This document shows positions 1-8,200 of a stretch of 64,000 bases of DNA, in pieces. A model generated the notes under the pieces. It worked only from the letters and a program-made list of their open reading frames with translations, made no database searches and was not told the origin of the DNA. Every line of letters begins with the position of its first letter. Position 1 is the first letter of the stretch. This DNA comes from Bacillus timonensis (GTDB lineage: Bacteria; Bacillota; Bacilli; Bacillales; Bacillaceae_L), in NCBI RefSeq assembly GCF_000285535.1, contig NZ_HE610985.1:1308763-1372762 (forward strand), read 5' to 3'. The translations under genes and the position numbers were made by a program.

Positions 1-32
1 TAAAGCTATTCGCAAATTAGCGAATAGCTTTA
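1..32 (-). terminator. Terminator hairpin overlapping the DUF418 gene end
   Basis: A perfect 13-bp inverted repeat (1-13 with 20-32, six-base loop) contains the stop codon of the DUF418 gene at 17-19. On the minus strand the following bases fall outside the window, so the T-run cannot be seen. It may serve the neighbouring gene as well. Confidence 0.6.
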
Positions 33-1213
33 TTTCTTATGTCCACCTTCATGCCATAAGTTAATGTTCTCCAAATCCATTCAAATGGTCCAAATCTAAA
101 TTTTTTCAGCCAAAGGAAGCTTAGTATGATTTGCAGAATGTAAATGCCGATGGTGAGAAGGAAGCCTGTAAATAACTCGATTTTCCCATATAATCCAAAA
201 CCATATCCATAAAACAAAAGCGTGCAAACTATGGATTGAAACAGATAATTACTTAATGAAAGTCTTCCAACAAAAGCTAGTGGAGATAAAAGTTTTTTCC
301 ATATTGGCACCCTCATTAATAGGACAACCGTTGTTGCATAAAATAAGGCTGTACCCGGACCTCCAATTGTATCTTGTAAATAATCTGTTGCAGGATTTTT
401 ATCTGTAAAATACGGTAGTAGCTTCATTGGGACTCCAATTACAAAGGAAATCAGCCAAAGAATTTTTACTTTTTTTACATCCTCGTCATGGCCTTCAAAC
501 CATTTTTTCTTGGCGATAAATGCACCCAAGAGAAACATCGGTAACAACGTAATCACTAAAGCAAAGATGCTTGCTACATTATTCACGAAATACCAATCTT
601 GGAATCTCTGAATAGTAATCTCCCAGAATCCACCAGTTGAATAAATTTCCACTGATTTTAGTGCAAGCTGCTCATTGTACAGAACTGAATTTATGCTTGG
701 CTCGAACATAATCGCTACAAACATTAGTCCACCTAAAAACAAATTTGGTACAAAGATAAGAACTAGTGCCCAGATTAGTAAAGTGATTGGTTTTGCCTTA
801 TGAAACAATAATAAAATTGCCCCTACTACGGCATATGTAATTAAAATATCACCATGCCACACAAAAAATGCGTGTAAACATCCAAACAGTAAAAGTACCA
901 TTAATCTTCTTGTGATCAATGGATAAAAAGAATAACCCTTAGCTAGTGCTCTTTCCTTAAACAGAATCATGCCAAATCCGAAAAGAAACGAAAACAGCGT
1001 ATAAAAACTTGCTTGGGCAAAAATATCAATGAAATTATTTGTCCACTGGTTCAGTTCTCCAGTCCACCATGTCTTTGGATTTAAATAAAGAATTGGCGCA
1101 AAAAACGAAGGCATATTCACGAAGAAAATACCGAAAATCGCTAGCCCCCTTATAACATCGAGGGATTGAATTCGCTCCGCTCCCATTACAGGGGTTAATC
1201 GTTCATTGTTCAT
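17..1213 (-). CDS. DUF418 domain-containing membrane protein (YeiB type)
   Basis: This is a 398-residue polytopic inner-membrane protein with about ten hydrophobic segments. The N-terminal stretch around residues 15-40 (QSLDVIRGLAIFGIFFVNM) and a C-terminal segment with SNYLFQSIVC and FGPFEWIWR are typical of the YeiB/DUF418 family, which is distantly related to membrane acyltransferases. The family's substrate is not known. The ATG at 1213 has an AAAGGAG ribosome binding site eight bases upstream. It is divergent from the gerP operon. Family assignment is firm and molecular function is open. Confidence 0.88.
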   Translation of the reverse strand: MNNERLTPVMGAERIQSLDVIRGLAIFGIFFVNMPSFFAPILYLNPKTWWTGELNQWTNNFIDIFAQASFYTLFSFLFGFGMILFKERALAKGYSFYPLITRRLMVLLLFGCLHAFFVWHGDILITYAVVGAILLLFHKAKPITLLIWALVLIFVPNLFLGGLMFVAIMFEPSINSVLYNEQLALKSVEIYSTGGFWEITIQRFQDWYFVNNVASIFALVITLLPMFLLGAFIAKKKWFEGHDEDVKKVKILWLISFVIGVPMKLLPYFTDKNPATDYLQDTIGGPGTALFYATTVVLLMRVPIWKKLLSPLAFVGRLSLSNYLFQSIVCTLLFYGYGFGLYGKIELFTGFLLTIGIYILQIILSFLWLKKFRFGPFEWIWRTLTYGMKVDIRNKAIR

Positions 1214-1324
1214 TCGTATAGCTCCTTTAATTTTCCTCTATTTGATTATAAGAGAAGCGTCTAGAAATCTCTAGAATAATATTCCAAAAATTGAATTAAC
1301 ACGTTATTCCCTCATCCCCTAAAT

Positions 1325-1353
1325 CACACCTTCTGGGTGTTTATCATAGAATA
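1325..1353 (+). promoter_or_regulatory. Candidate sigma-K promoter of the gerP operon
   Basis: CATAGAATA at 1345-1353 matches the sigma-K -10 pattern CATAnnnTA exactly. An ACC-containing -35-like element (CACACC, 1325-1330) lies 14 bases upstream, slightly closer than usual. gerP operons are known to be transcribed late in the mother cell, and the position 74 bp before gerPA fits. The assignment rests on motif matching only. Confidence 0.45.
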
Positions 1354-1426
1354 TCGTAATCGCATCTTTATGTAGCAACTTACTATTTTGTATATTTTTT
1401 AATTTGATATTTAAAGGGTGTTCAAT

Positions 1427-1648
1427 ATGCCAGCAATTGTTGGAGCAATAAAAATAAATAGCATTGGGAATAGCAGTGTAATGAATGTAGGGGATGTTTT
1501 TCAAATTGCACCTGTTACTACTGCCAAAACATTCGCTGGAGCTGGCTCATTTAATACTGGGAATGGAACTCGTATCTTTAATAATCAAAGTGTAACCAAC
1601 TCATATGATGTGGATACAATCGATAGTGTCAATGTCGGTAACGCCTAA
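1427..1648 (+). CDS. gerPA: Spore germination protein GerPA
   Basis: This 73-residue protein begins MPAIVGAIKINS and carries the FAGAGSFNTGNG block shared by GerPA and GerPF. GerP proteins are made in the mother cell and let germinants pass through the spore coat to their receptors. I chose the ATG at 1427 over the GTG at 1418 because AAAGGGTG ends six bases before it and family members begin MPA. It is the first gene of a six-gene operon in the order gerPA-B-C-D-E-F, which separates it from the similar gerPF at the other end. Confidence 0.9.
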   Translation: MPAIVGAIKINSIGNSSVMNVGDVFQIAPVTTAKTFAGAGSFNTGNGTRIFNNQSVTNSYDVDTIDSVNVGNA

Positions 1649-1662
1649 GGGGGTATAAGCAA

Positions 1663-1917
1663 ATGAATTTTTATATAAATCAAAGTATTTGCATCCAAAC
1701 GTTAAGAGTCGGAAGTGTTGCAAACTCATCTGTCTTACAAATTGGAAGTGCGGGAATTATTCGGCCATCTGCACATCTGTATAATACAGGGGGTTTTACT
1801 AAACCAGCTCCCCAAATTACAAAACAAAATATGTTAGAAGCACCAGCTGTTCCTTTAGCCGGCGCATCAGGAACAGCTGGAGTAGCCCCTGTAATTGGTG
1901 CAACAGGAGTAAGATAA
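1663..1917 (+). CDS. gerPB: Spore germination protein GerPB
   Basis: This 84-residue protein has the GerPB hallmarks: MNFYINQSICIQ at the start, then SVANSSVLQIGSAG and YNTGGFTKPAP. The C-terminal third is rich in Ala, Gly and Pro and is likely flexible. It starts 14 bases after gerPA, with AGGGGG just upstream of the ATG, so the two are co-transcribed. It acts with the other GerP proteins in inner-coat permeability to germinants. Confidence 0.9.
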   Translation: MNFYINQSICIQTLRVGSVANSSVLQIGSAGIIRPSAHLYNTGGFTKPAPQITKQNMLEAPAVPLAGASGTAGVAPVIGATGVR

Positions 1918-1987
1918 TGGGCATTCACCCAATCGTTCTTACCTGCATAGAGTAATCTATAACAGAGTTTTAGAAAGGGTGAATGCT

Positions 1988-2617
1988 ATGTATCCTTATC
2001 ATCATTGTGTGTCTTCCTCATATATTCAGAATCTGTATCAGTATATCCAACAACAAAACGTACGGATTAATCAATTAGAGCAATCACTTCAACAACTTCA
2101 AACGGAAATAGGAGAATTAAAGAAGCAACCATCCACCCATATTGAGAAAGTTGAATATAAATTTGATCAACTAAAAGTTGAAACTTTAGAAGGTACTTTA
2201 AACATTGGGTTAAATCCATTAAATGGGGAACCAATTGAAGACTTCTCCGTTGCTCAAGGAAAAATGAACATTCCAGATATTCGGCATGTCCATAAAGAAC
2301 TACTTGGTGAGATACAAGACAATATCGATGAATATTTATCAAATGAGGGTCCGGTACTTATTGAAGGTATTGCTAATCAGGAAAGAACGGATATAGAAGA
2401 AGGACACTCAGGCTTTATCATTGAGGATATTCAGAAACAAATTCCTGACCGAATTGTCCATTATCTAGGTCAATATCATGGAGAGCTACAAAATCCATCA
2501 AGAGAAGCGGAAGTGTACCAAAACATTATCAACCATATCAAAAACGACATCAAAAATTCAGTTACTGGATATATTCAAAATTTGCCAAAAAACACGAAAA
2601 GGGAGAATGAGACGTGA
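1988..2617 (+). CDS. gerPC: Spore germination protein GerPC
   Basis: This is a 209-residue protein and the largest of the operon. Residues 10-50 form a Gln-rich coiled coil (YIQQQNVRINQLEQSLQQLQ), followed by a mixed domain that includes LNIGLNPLNGEP. Both are typical of GerPC. The ATG at 1988 is preferred over the upstream in-frame GTG at 1979 because AAAGGGTG (1974-1981) is spaced as its ribosome binding site. Its TGA overlaps the GTG start of gerPD by four bases, which indicates translational coupling. About 70 bases separate it from gerPB. Confidence 0.9.
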   Translation: MYPYHHCVSSSYIQNLYQYIQQQNVRINQLEQSLQQLQTEIGELKKQPSTHIEKVEYKFDQLKVETLEGTLNIGLNPLNGEPIEDFSVAQGKMNIPDIRHVHKELLGEIQDNIDEYLSNEGPVLIEGIANQERTDIEEGHSGFIIEDIQKQIPDRIVHYLGQYHGELQNPSREAEVYQNIINHIKNDIKNSVTGYIQNLPKNTKRENET

Positions 2618-2793
2618 ACTTTACCGTTGTAAATAAGGAATTGCAAGTTGGACATATTGATATTGTCGGTGTTTCAACATCGGCTGTTTTTATTATTGGA
2701 GATGCACAAACCATTTCTATGGCTTCTGCTTTTGATACTCCACCTGAATCTTTAATCATTGGACCATTTGTTCCGCTAGCTCCAGAGAGTTGA
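2614..2793 (+). CDS. gerPD: Spore germination protein GerPD (GTG start)
   Basis: A 59-residue protein beginning MNFTVVNKELQVGHIDIVGV and ending with FDTPPESLIIGPFVPLAP, the conserved GerPD tail. The start is a GTG inside the GTGA overlap with the gerPC stop, with GGGAG about ten bases upstream. The short length and GTG start make it easy to miss. Its place between gerPC and gerPE is the expected one, so the operon is complete. Confidence 0.9.
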   Translation: MNFTVVNKELQVGHIDIVGVSTSAVFIIGDAQTISMASAFDTPPESLIIGPFVPLAPES

Positions 2794-2799
2794 TGTACA

Positions 2800-3180
2800 T
2801 TGAAAAGACTATCGGTAGTAGACTATATTCAGATAACTGCGGTTCTGTTTAGTAGTATAGTTGAGATTGGTGACACTAGAAGAATTGCTCCTTTTTCCCA
2901 AGCACTTGCTTTTCAAAAAGAAGTCCCATTATTTTTTTCAAATGAAGGAAGTTTTTCGGCATTTCCATTTTTTAAAAGGGAGCTCCCCAAAGTAACAATT
3001 GAAGACGAAATAAATATGAATACTTTCCATCAAAATCCTGTTATCAAAGTCAATACTGTTAGAATACTCGGTATTTCCTCTTCATCCGTACTCCAGATTG
3101 GATCAACTGTAGAGATAGAGTCAAAGTCTAAAGTAAAACATATTCGAAAATTATTAGAACACCAGACCATTGAAAGATAG
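2800..3180 (+). CDS. gerPE: Spore germination protein GerPE
   Basis: This 126-residue protein has two internally similar halves. Each contains an SSxVLQIGS-like block: FSSIVEIGDTRRIAPFS near residues 17-33 and ISSSSVLQIGSTVEI near 92-106. This repeat is typical of GerPE. The only start in frame near the gerPD stop is TTG at 2800; an ATG at 2793 is in another frame. Position and motif support the call. The weak start may lower its expression relative to neighbours. Confidence 0.85.
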   Translation: MKRLSVVDYIQITAVLFSSIVEIGDTRRIAPFSQALAFQKEVPLFFSNEGSFSAFPFFKRELPKVTIEDEINMNTFHQNPVIKVNTVRILGISSSSVLQIGSTVEIESKSKVKHIRKLLEHQTIER

Positions 3181-3245
3181 TTCACTAATTTTGTATTTTC
3201 ACATAAAGTAATAGCATGAAAATGTTTTTTAAAGGATGACGCTAT

Positions 3246-3464
3246 ATGCCCTCTATTGTTGGACCTATAAAAATAGTAAATGTCGGTGGTGGAGTCGTGA
3301 ACTTCGGTGACTCCTTCTATGTTTCACCTAAAGATACAGCGAAGACCTACTCAGGGTCAGGATCATTTAATACCGGAGATTTTATCTGTACGAATAATGG
3401 ATTAAATTCCACAAACACAAATGACGAAGATTTCGCAGATCAATTACTAAAAAATAATGCTTAA
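3246..3464 (+). CDS. gerPF: Spore germination protein GerPF
   Basis: This 72-residue protein begins MPSIVGPIKIVNVGGGVVNFGDSF and continues with SGSGSFNTGDF and a C-terminal DFADQLL segment. These separate GerPF from the similar GerPA at the operon start. It begins 65 bases after gerPE, with an AAAGGATG-type ribosome binding site, and is the last gene before a strong terminator that holds its stop codon. Confidence 0.9.
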   Translation: MPSIVGPIKIVNVGGGVVNFGDSFYVSPKDTAKTYSGSGSFNTGDFICTNNGLNSTNTNDEDFADQLLKNNA

Positions 3465-3502
3465 TAAGTAAAAAGGCCGTGCCACGGCCTTTTTACTTAT
3501 TA
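3462..3502. terminator. Bidirectional terminator between gerPF and sbcC
   Basis: A perfect 20-bp inverted repeat (3462-3481 with 3483-3502) has a GGCCGTG core flanked by A- and T-runs, so it can end transcription in both directions. The stop codons of gerPF (3462-3464) and sbcC (3500-3502) both lie inside the stem. Confidence 0.9.
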
Positions 3503-6500
3503 TAATGTTTCTAATCTTACAAGCGTACCTCTACCAGACGGTTCAGCTGGTTCAACGATTAAGCGTTTAGGTAATCTAGCCCTTAATTCCTGGACGTGAC
3601 TAATAACACCTACCGCCAATTGTTTTGAATGTAATTTTTCGAGAGCTGACACAACCGTATCTAATAGGTCTGCATCCAATGTACCAAATCCTTCGTCCAA
3701 GAAGAAGAATTGCAACGGATATTCACCCCTTAGCTGGATTTGAGCGGAAAGCGATAGTGCCAATGCCAATGATGTTAAGAAGGTCTCTCCTCCCGAAAGT
3801 GTTGTAACAGGACGTCTAACCCCACCATTTGCATCATCCCTCATAATAAATCCACCCTGTGAATCCACCTCAACAGCATAGCGTTGTCTAGTGAGAATTC
3901 CTAGTCGCTCTGTTGCGTCAAGACTTACTTGTACAAGCTGTTCCTCTGCAATAAACTCTACGAAACTATTCCCTTTAAAAACGGATTGTAGCTTGTTATA
4001 TTGCTCCACTGACTGTTCAAGCTCGTTTCGTCGTTCTTCAAGTTCGTTGAATCGCTCATGTTTTTCTAACAGCACCTGAAGAGCTTTTACAGCTGCTCCT
4101 TTCGCTTCAACTGCTTGATTAAGCATCTCTTTCATTTCCGTACGAACCCTTTGGATATCGTCCCATTTTTCTTGTGTTAGTTCTTCACCTTTTAGGAGAT
4201 CATTTAATTTTTGCAAATCGGTTTGTACTTGCTTGTGACTGTCCCAATAACGCTCAATTTGTGAACCAAGCTCCTCTTGCTCATGCTTTGAAAGTACCGA
4301 TCCCTTTACATCGGAACTGTGTAAAAAGCTTGTTGTTTCAAGTACCTCAGCCCATTTACTAGTTGCTTTTTCACTTCTACTTTTCCCGTCCTGAAATGCT
4401 TGCAAAGCAGCATGGGTTTCATTTTCGAGTTTTTGACATTCACCTTGGACCTTTTGCCACGCTTCGTATGCTGTTGATTCGTTCTCCTCAAGCTGGTTTA
4501 TCATTTGTTCCGTTTCAACTAATAACTGAGGGATGTTATTGTCTCCGATTTCTTTTAAGAGTTTTTCACGTGCCTCAGATAAAGCTTCGACTTTGCTTTT
4601 TAATGTAGAATTGACTTCAACAATTTGACGTTCAAGTTCATTGCTTTCATTTTGATGCTTTTGCTTTTCTTGTTCCTTTTGTTCAAGTAAAGTGGTGCTA
4701 TTTTCAATTTCAACAGAAAGACTTTGCGCCAACTTGTCATTTTTTGAGATGTCTTTAAGCTTTGATTCGATTGTTTCAAATTCAAGCTGTGGAAAGGTTT
4801 GTTTCCAGTTCAAATACTGTTCTTTCGTTTTTTCCTGTAAGTTTAAAACTCGTGACTTAAGCTCATTTAAGGTTTTTGTATTGATTTCCTTTGTCTGTTC
4901 AAGCTGGTTCACTTGTTTTAATGATGCACGAAGGTCTTGAATGACTTTTCTACCCATTTCTTGAAGCTTTAAATAATCTTGTTGCAATGATTTTTGTTCA
5001 ACAACAAGAGCTTGAAGCTCTCCATCCACATCTTCAAACTCACCTTCTATTTCAAGCTTTTTAGCTTTGATAGGGGCATTCATTTCCCCAGGGTACTCCC
5101 CGATAAGTCCCCCGGAAATTTGCTCGAGCTTAAGCTTAAGTGTTGAAAATTCTTGTTTTAGCTCCCTTACAATTGTTATATCATTGCTGAGTTTTTCGAT
5201 TTGCGCTGCGATTTCATCTCCATGATCTTCAAGACTAGATACAGGATTCGGATGATGGGTAGAACCACAAACTGGACATGGCTCCCCAGTTTGAAGCTGG
5301 TCCGCAAGTTGAATAGCAAGATTCTTTTTCCGATTGTCCTCCAGTTTTTGCTTAAACATAGTAAGTTTAGCCTCAGCAAAACTAATAAGCTTTTCACTAT
5401 CTCTTTCACGATCACAAACAGCTTCATATTTAGATGCATTCTCTAAAAAAAGTACTTCCATTCTATGCTTAGCCTGGTTGAGCACCTCATTTTGTGAGTT
5501 CAGCATTTCCTCCAATTTTTCAAGCTGCCTTTGACTTTTTTCAAGCTCTATTTTTTGTTCGTTTACACTTGTCTTGGAAAACAGGATCGTCTGCTTTTGT
5601 TGATTAGCTTTCTGGAGCTCGTCCCGTACTTCTGCTTTGATAGTTAATTTCGAGAGCTTTTCTCTTCGCTCCTTTTGTTTCTCTGTATCTTCCGTCATGG
5701 ATGTAGTAATGGCTTCAATTTGCTTTTGTTTTTCACGTACTAGTGATTGTACCCTATTCAGCTTGGTTTGGAGCTCAATTGCTTCTCCTTCTAGAACAAT
5801 TGCTTTTTCCTGAACGATCTTAGCATCGGTCAGCTGTTGTTTTTTTGTTACGTAAAACGGTAATTTCTCCGTCTTTTCCTGACGGGCAAGATGATAATCA
5901 TTTGCCTTTGCTTCATTTTCTTGTTTTTTGGTTTTTAATTGATTTTGTAAAGTTTGATAACGAATGGTAGCTTTTTCTAACACTTCTTTTGCTGTCTCGT
6001 ATTCCTCTAAATATGGAAGGATAAGAGCAGCTGTTTCCGCATTCTTCACTGTTTGCTCAAGCTGAAGGATATGTGGTTTCTCACGATTAATTTCATCCAT
6101 TTTTTTGGATAATAAACTCTTATCCAACTGCCATTGCCAAATACTTTTACTCTGTTCGAAATCGACATCAATCTTATTGACCTCATTTTGTCGTTTTTCT
6201 AGGAGTATCTCTGCATTTTTTAGTTCTTGCTCCGCAATTTTGATTGCTTCCGTTGATGCATCTCCAAGACCTGTTTGTTCAGCAGTTACTTCATTTAACT
6301 CATTTTTTGCTGTGGTTAGCTTATTCTTTAATTTTTTATTTAGCTTGTCTCCATATTGTTCTAGATTAAATAAGCGTTGAAGCATTTGTCTGCGGTCAGC
6401 GCCCTTTAGTGATAAGAACTCAGCAAATTTCCCTTGTGGTAATACGACTGCTCTCGTAAAGTCATCAATGGTTAACCCTAAGAGATCCTGAACACATTGA

Positions 6501-6889
6501 TTGACTTCACCAATTTTATCAGCAAGAACAATCGATTCCTCACCAACTTCAATGATTCGACTTACAGATGATTTAACCTTTAAATCATCCTGCCGCTTGA
6601 AGCTACGCTCAATCGTATAACGCTTCGTTCCTTTGGCATTTTCAAGCTCAAATGTAAAAGAAACATGAAGTAGATTTTCTGCATGATTTAATATTCCGTG
6701 CGTATTATTGGATGCGCGCTCGACTTTCCCGTATAGGGCAAGTGTCATCGCATCGAGTATGGACGATTTACCACTTCCTGTCGGTCCAAAAATCCCAAAG
6801 ACTCCACCTTCACAAAGGGAACCAAAATCAACGGTTTGTTTTTCGCGGAAGCTATGAAGTCCCGCTACTGTTAATGTGATTGGTTTCAT
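3500..6889 (-). CDS. sbcC: Exonuclease subunit SbcC (SMC-like ATPase)
   Basis: This 1129-residue SMC/Rad50-like protein partners SbcD in a nuclease that opens DNA hairpins and processes double-strand ends. Residues 35-43 hold Walker A (GPTGSGKSS). Two long coiled coils flank a zinc hook, CPVCG, near residue 538. The C-terminus has the ABC signature LSGGETF (about 1031) and Walker B FFFLDEGFG (about 1061). Its ATG overlaps the sbcD stop by four bases. Length is normal for Bacillus. It is the last gene of the sbcDC pair and ends in the terminator shared with gerPF. Confidence 0.95.
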   Translation of the reverse strand: MKPITLTVAGLHSFREKQTVDFGSLCEGGVFGIFGPTGSGKSSILDAMTLALYGKVERASNNTHGILNHAENLLHVSFTFELENAKGTKRYTIERSFKRQDDLKVKSSVSRIIEVGEESIVLADKIGEVNQCVQDLLGLTIDDFTRAVVLPQGKFAEFLSLKGADRRQMLQRLFNLEQYGDKLNKKLKNKLTTAKNELNEVTAEQTGLGDASTEAIKIAEQELKNAEILLEKRQNEVNKIDVDFEQSKSIWQWQLDKSLLSKKMDEINREKPHILQLEQTVKNAETAALILPYLEEYETAKEVLEKATIRYQTLQNQLKTKKQENEAKANDYHLARQEKTEKLPFYVTKKQQLTDAKIVQEKAIVLEGEAIELQTKLNRVQSLVREKQKQIEAITTSMTEDTEKQKERREKLSKLTIKAEVRDELQKANQQKQTILFSKTSVNEQKIELEKSQRQLEKLEEMLNSQNEVLNQAKHRMEVLFLENASKYEAVCDRERDSEKLISFAEAKLTMFKQKLEDNRKKNLAIQLADQLQTGEPCPVCGSTHHPNPVSSLEDHGDEIAAQIEKLSNDITIVRELKQEFSTLKLKLEQISGGLIGEYPGEMNAPIKAKKLEIEGEFEDVDGELQALVVEQKSLQQDYLKLQEMGRKVIQDLRASLKQVNQLEQTKEINTKTLNELKSRVLNLQEKTKEQYLNWKQTFPQLEFETIESKLKDISKNDKLAQSLSVEIENSTTLLEQKEQEKQKHQNESNELERQIVEVNSTLKSKVEALSEAREKLLKEIGDNNIPQLLVETEQMINQLEENESTAYEAWQKVQGECQKLENETHAALQAFQDGKSRSEKATSKWAEVLETTSFLHSSDVKGSVLSKHEQEELGSQIERYWDSHKQVQTDLQKLNDLLKGEELTQEKWDDIQRVRTEMKEMLNQAVEAKGAAVKALQVLLEKHERFNELEERRNELEQSVEQYNKLQSVFKGNSFVEFIAEEQLVQVSLDATERLGILTRQRYAVEVDSQGGFIMRDDANGGVRRPVTTLSGGETFLTSLALALSLSAQIQLRGEYPLQFFFLDEGFGTLDADLLDTVVSALEKLHSKQLAVGVISHVQELRARLPKRLIVEPAEPSGRGTLVRLETL

Positions 6890-8070
6890 GCTTCGTCACC
6901 ATCCTCGTCTACATCATCGGAAATCAGCTCTAAAAATAATTTCGTAAGTTCAGGCTCTGGTTTCGCACCGCCTGTTTGTTTTTCATAAAAGCGGACAAAA
7001 AGCTCATCAATTGGTGTATTTGTATTCACTATCCGTTCTGCCCTTTCTTTTTCAAGTTCTTCAAAAACGGGTCGAATATGAATGAGACCACTATGATGCT
7101 TACGTAATCGATGAATCTCTTCGATTGAAAGGGCATTTGTCACATGAATTTCAAGATCAATCCATGCATTCGCGTCCTTACCTTCATCAAGCCAAGTATA
7201 TACTTGAGCCAATCCCTCTTTCGCTTTCCATCTTACAAGAGGTTTACCACTTGATAAAAACACCTCGGACATTTCAATCGGCTGATTAGGTTTCGCGTCT
7301 AAAATCGTTACAGACTTCGCGTACCCTGCCTCAGAAAAACTGTAGGCTAATGGAGAACCTGAATATCTAGCCATCGTTTTTGCTCTTGACACCATTTGTG
7401 GACGGTGTAGATGCCCTAATGCTACGTATTGTGCTGCTTCCGGAAGACTAGTAGCAGCAACGGTGTATGCCCCACCGACCTCAATTGGTCGCTCGGAATC
7501 TGAGCTACTTCCACCTGTTACATAAATATGGCTCATTGCGATATTAATTGTTTCAGGTGTGAAAGCTTTACTCATTTCTTCAAAGATCCCTTGAATGCGT
7601 TGATCATATTTATCGCGGAGCATTAATTCTTCATGAGAGTCTGATAGCACTTCGGCTAAACGTGACTCAGATGGATATGGTAAAGCTGCTAGTTTAATAG
7701 TTTCATTTGTTGTAGGAACATAGATGGTCTGGACATCGATTGTTGGCAAGCCAAGTAGTAGAATTCCTTGCTTTAGTGCAAGAGGTGAGGCTGCTGACAG
7801 ACGGTCAGGGTTATCGTGGTTTCCTGCGATAACACATACAGGTCTTTTACCACCATCTGATAATCGAGCAATACTTTCATAAAATAAGCTTTCAGCCGCA
7901 GCTGGTGGGTTCACTGTGTCAAATGCGTCTCCAGCCATTAATACAACATCTATTCTTTCTTCCTCGACAATTTTTACAAGCTCGTCCAAGAATTGCGCTT
8001 GTTCTTCTAATCTACTTCTTCCCTCGAGAGATCGACCTAAATGCCAATCCGCAGTGTGAAGAATTCTCAT
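6886..8070 (-). CDS. sbcD: Exonuclease subunit SbcD
   Basis: This 394-residue Mre11-type phosphoesterase is the nuclease partner of SbcC. Metal-binding motifs appear in order: TADWHLG (residues 6-12), MAGDAFD (about 46), AGNHDNPDR (about 100), MSHIYVTGG and LGHLHRP. The C-terminal part is an acidic tail typical of Bacillus SbcD. It starts about 130 bases after addA, beyond a terminator hairpin, so it may have its own promoter. It is translationally coupled to sbcC. Confidence 0.95.
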   Translation of the reverse strand: MRILHTADWHLGRSLEGRSRLEEQAQFLDELVKIVEEERIDVVLMAGDAFDTVNPPAAAESLFYESIARLSDGGKRPVCVIAGNHDNPDRLSAASPLALKQGILLLGLPTIDVQTIYVPTTNETIKLAALPYPSESRLAEVLSDSHEELMLRDKYDQRIQGIFEEMSKAFTPETINIAMSHIYVTGGSSSDSERPIEVGGAYTVAATSLPEAAQYVALGHLHRPQMVSRAKTMARYSGSPLAYSFSEAGYAKSVTILDAKPNQPIEMSEVFLSSGKPLVRWKAKEGLAQVYTWLDEGKDANAWIDLEIHVTNALSIEEIHRLRKHHSGLIHIRPVFEELEKERAERIVNTNTPIDELFVRFYEKQTGGAKPEPELTKLFLELISDDVDEDGDEA

Positions 8071-8161
8071 CTAAAAGTCCCCTTCCTTAACCGATTTCTA
8101 GTACTATCATTTTAACACAGGAGGTTGCCTGGAAATGGTAGAGTTAATTGGAAATAACCAT

Positions 8162-8197
8162 AAAAAGTACTGCCCAAATCAATGAGCAGTACTTTTT
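8162..8197 (-). terminator. Terminator downstream of addA
   Basis: Arms 8162-8173 (AAAAAGTACTGC) and 8186-8197 are perfectly complementary with a 12-base loop. Read on the minus strand, the stem ends in a T5 run. It lies directly after the addA stop and separates addBA from sbcDC. Confidence 0.8.
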
Positions 8198-8200
8198 CAC

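Noticed and set aside
6105-6380. Plus-strand frames inside sbcC, addA and other long genes
   Set aside because: Shadows of real minus-strand genes with low-complexity Ser/Phe/Leu-rich products.
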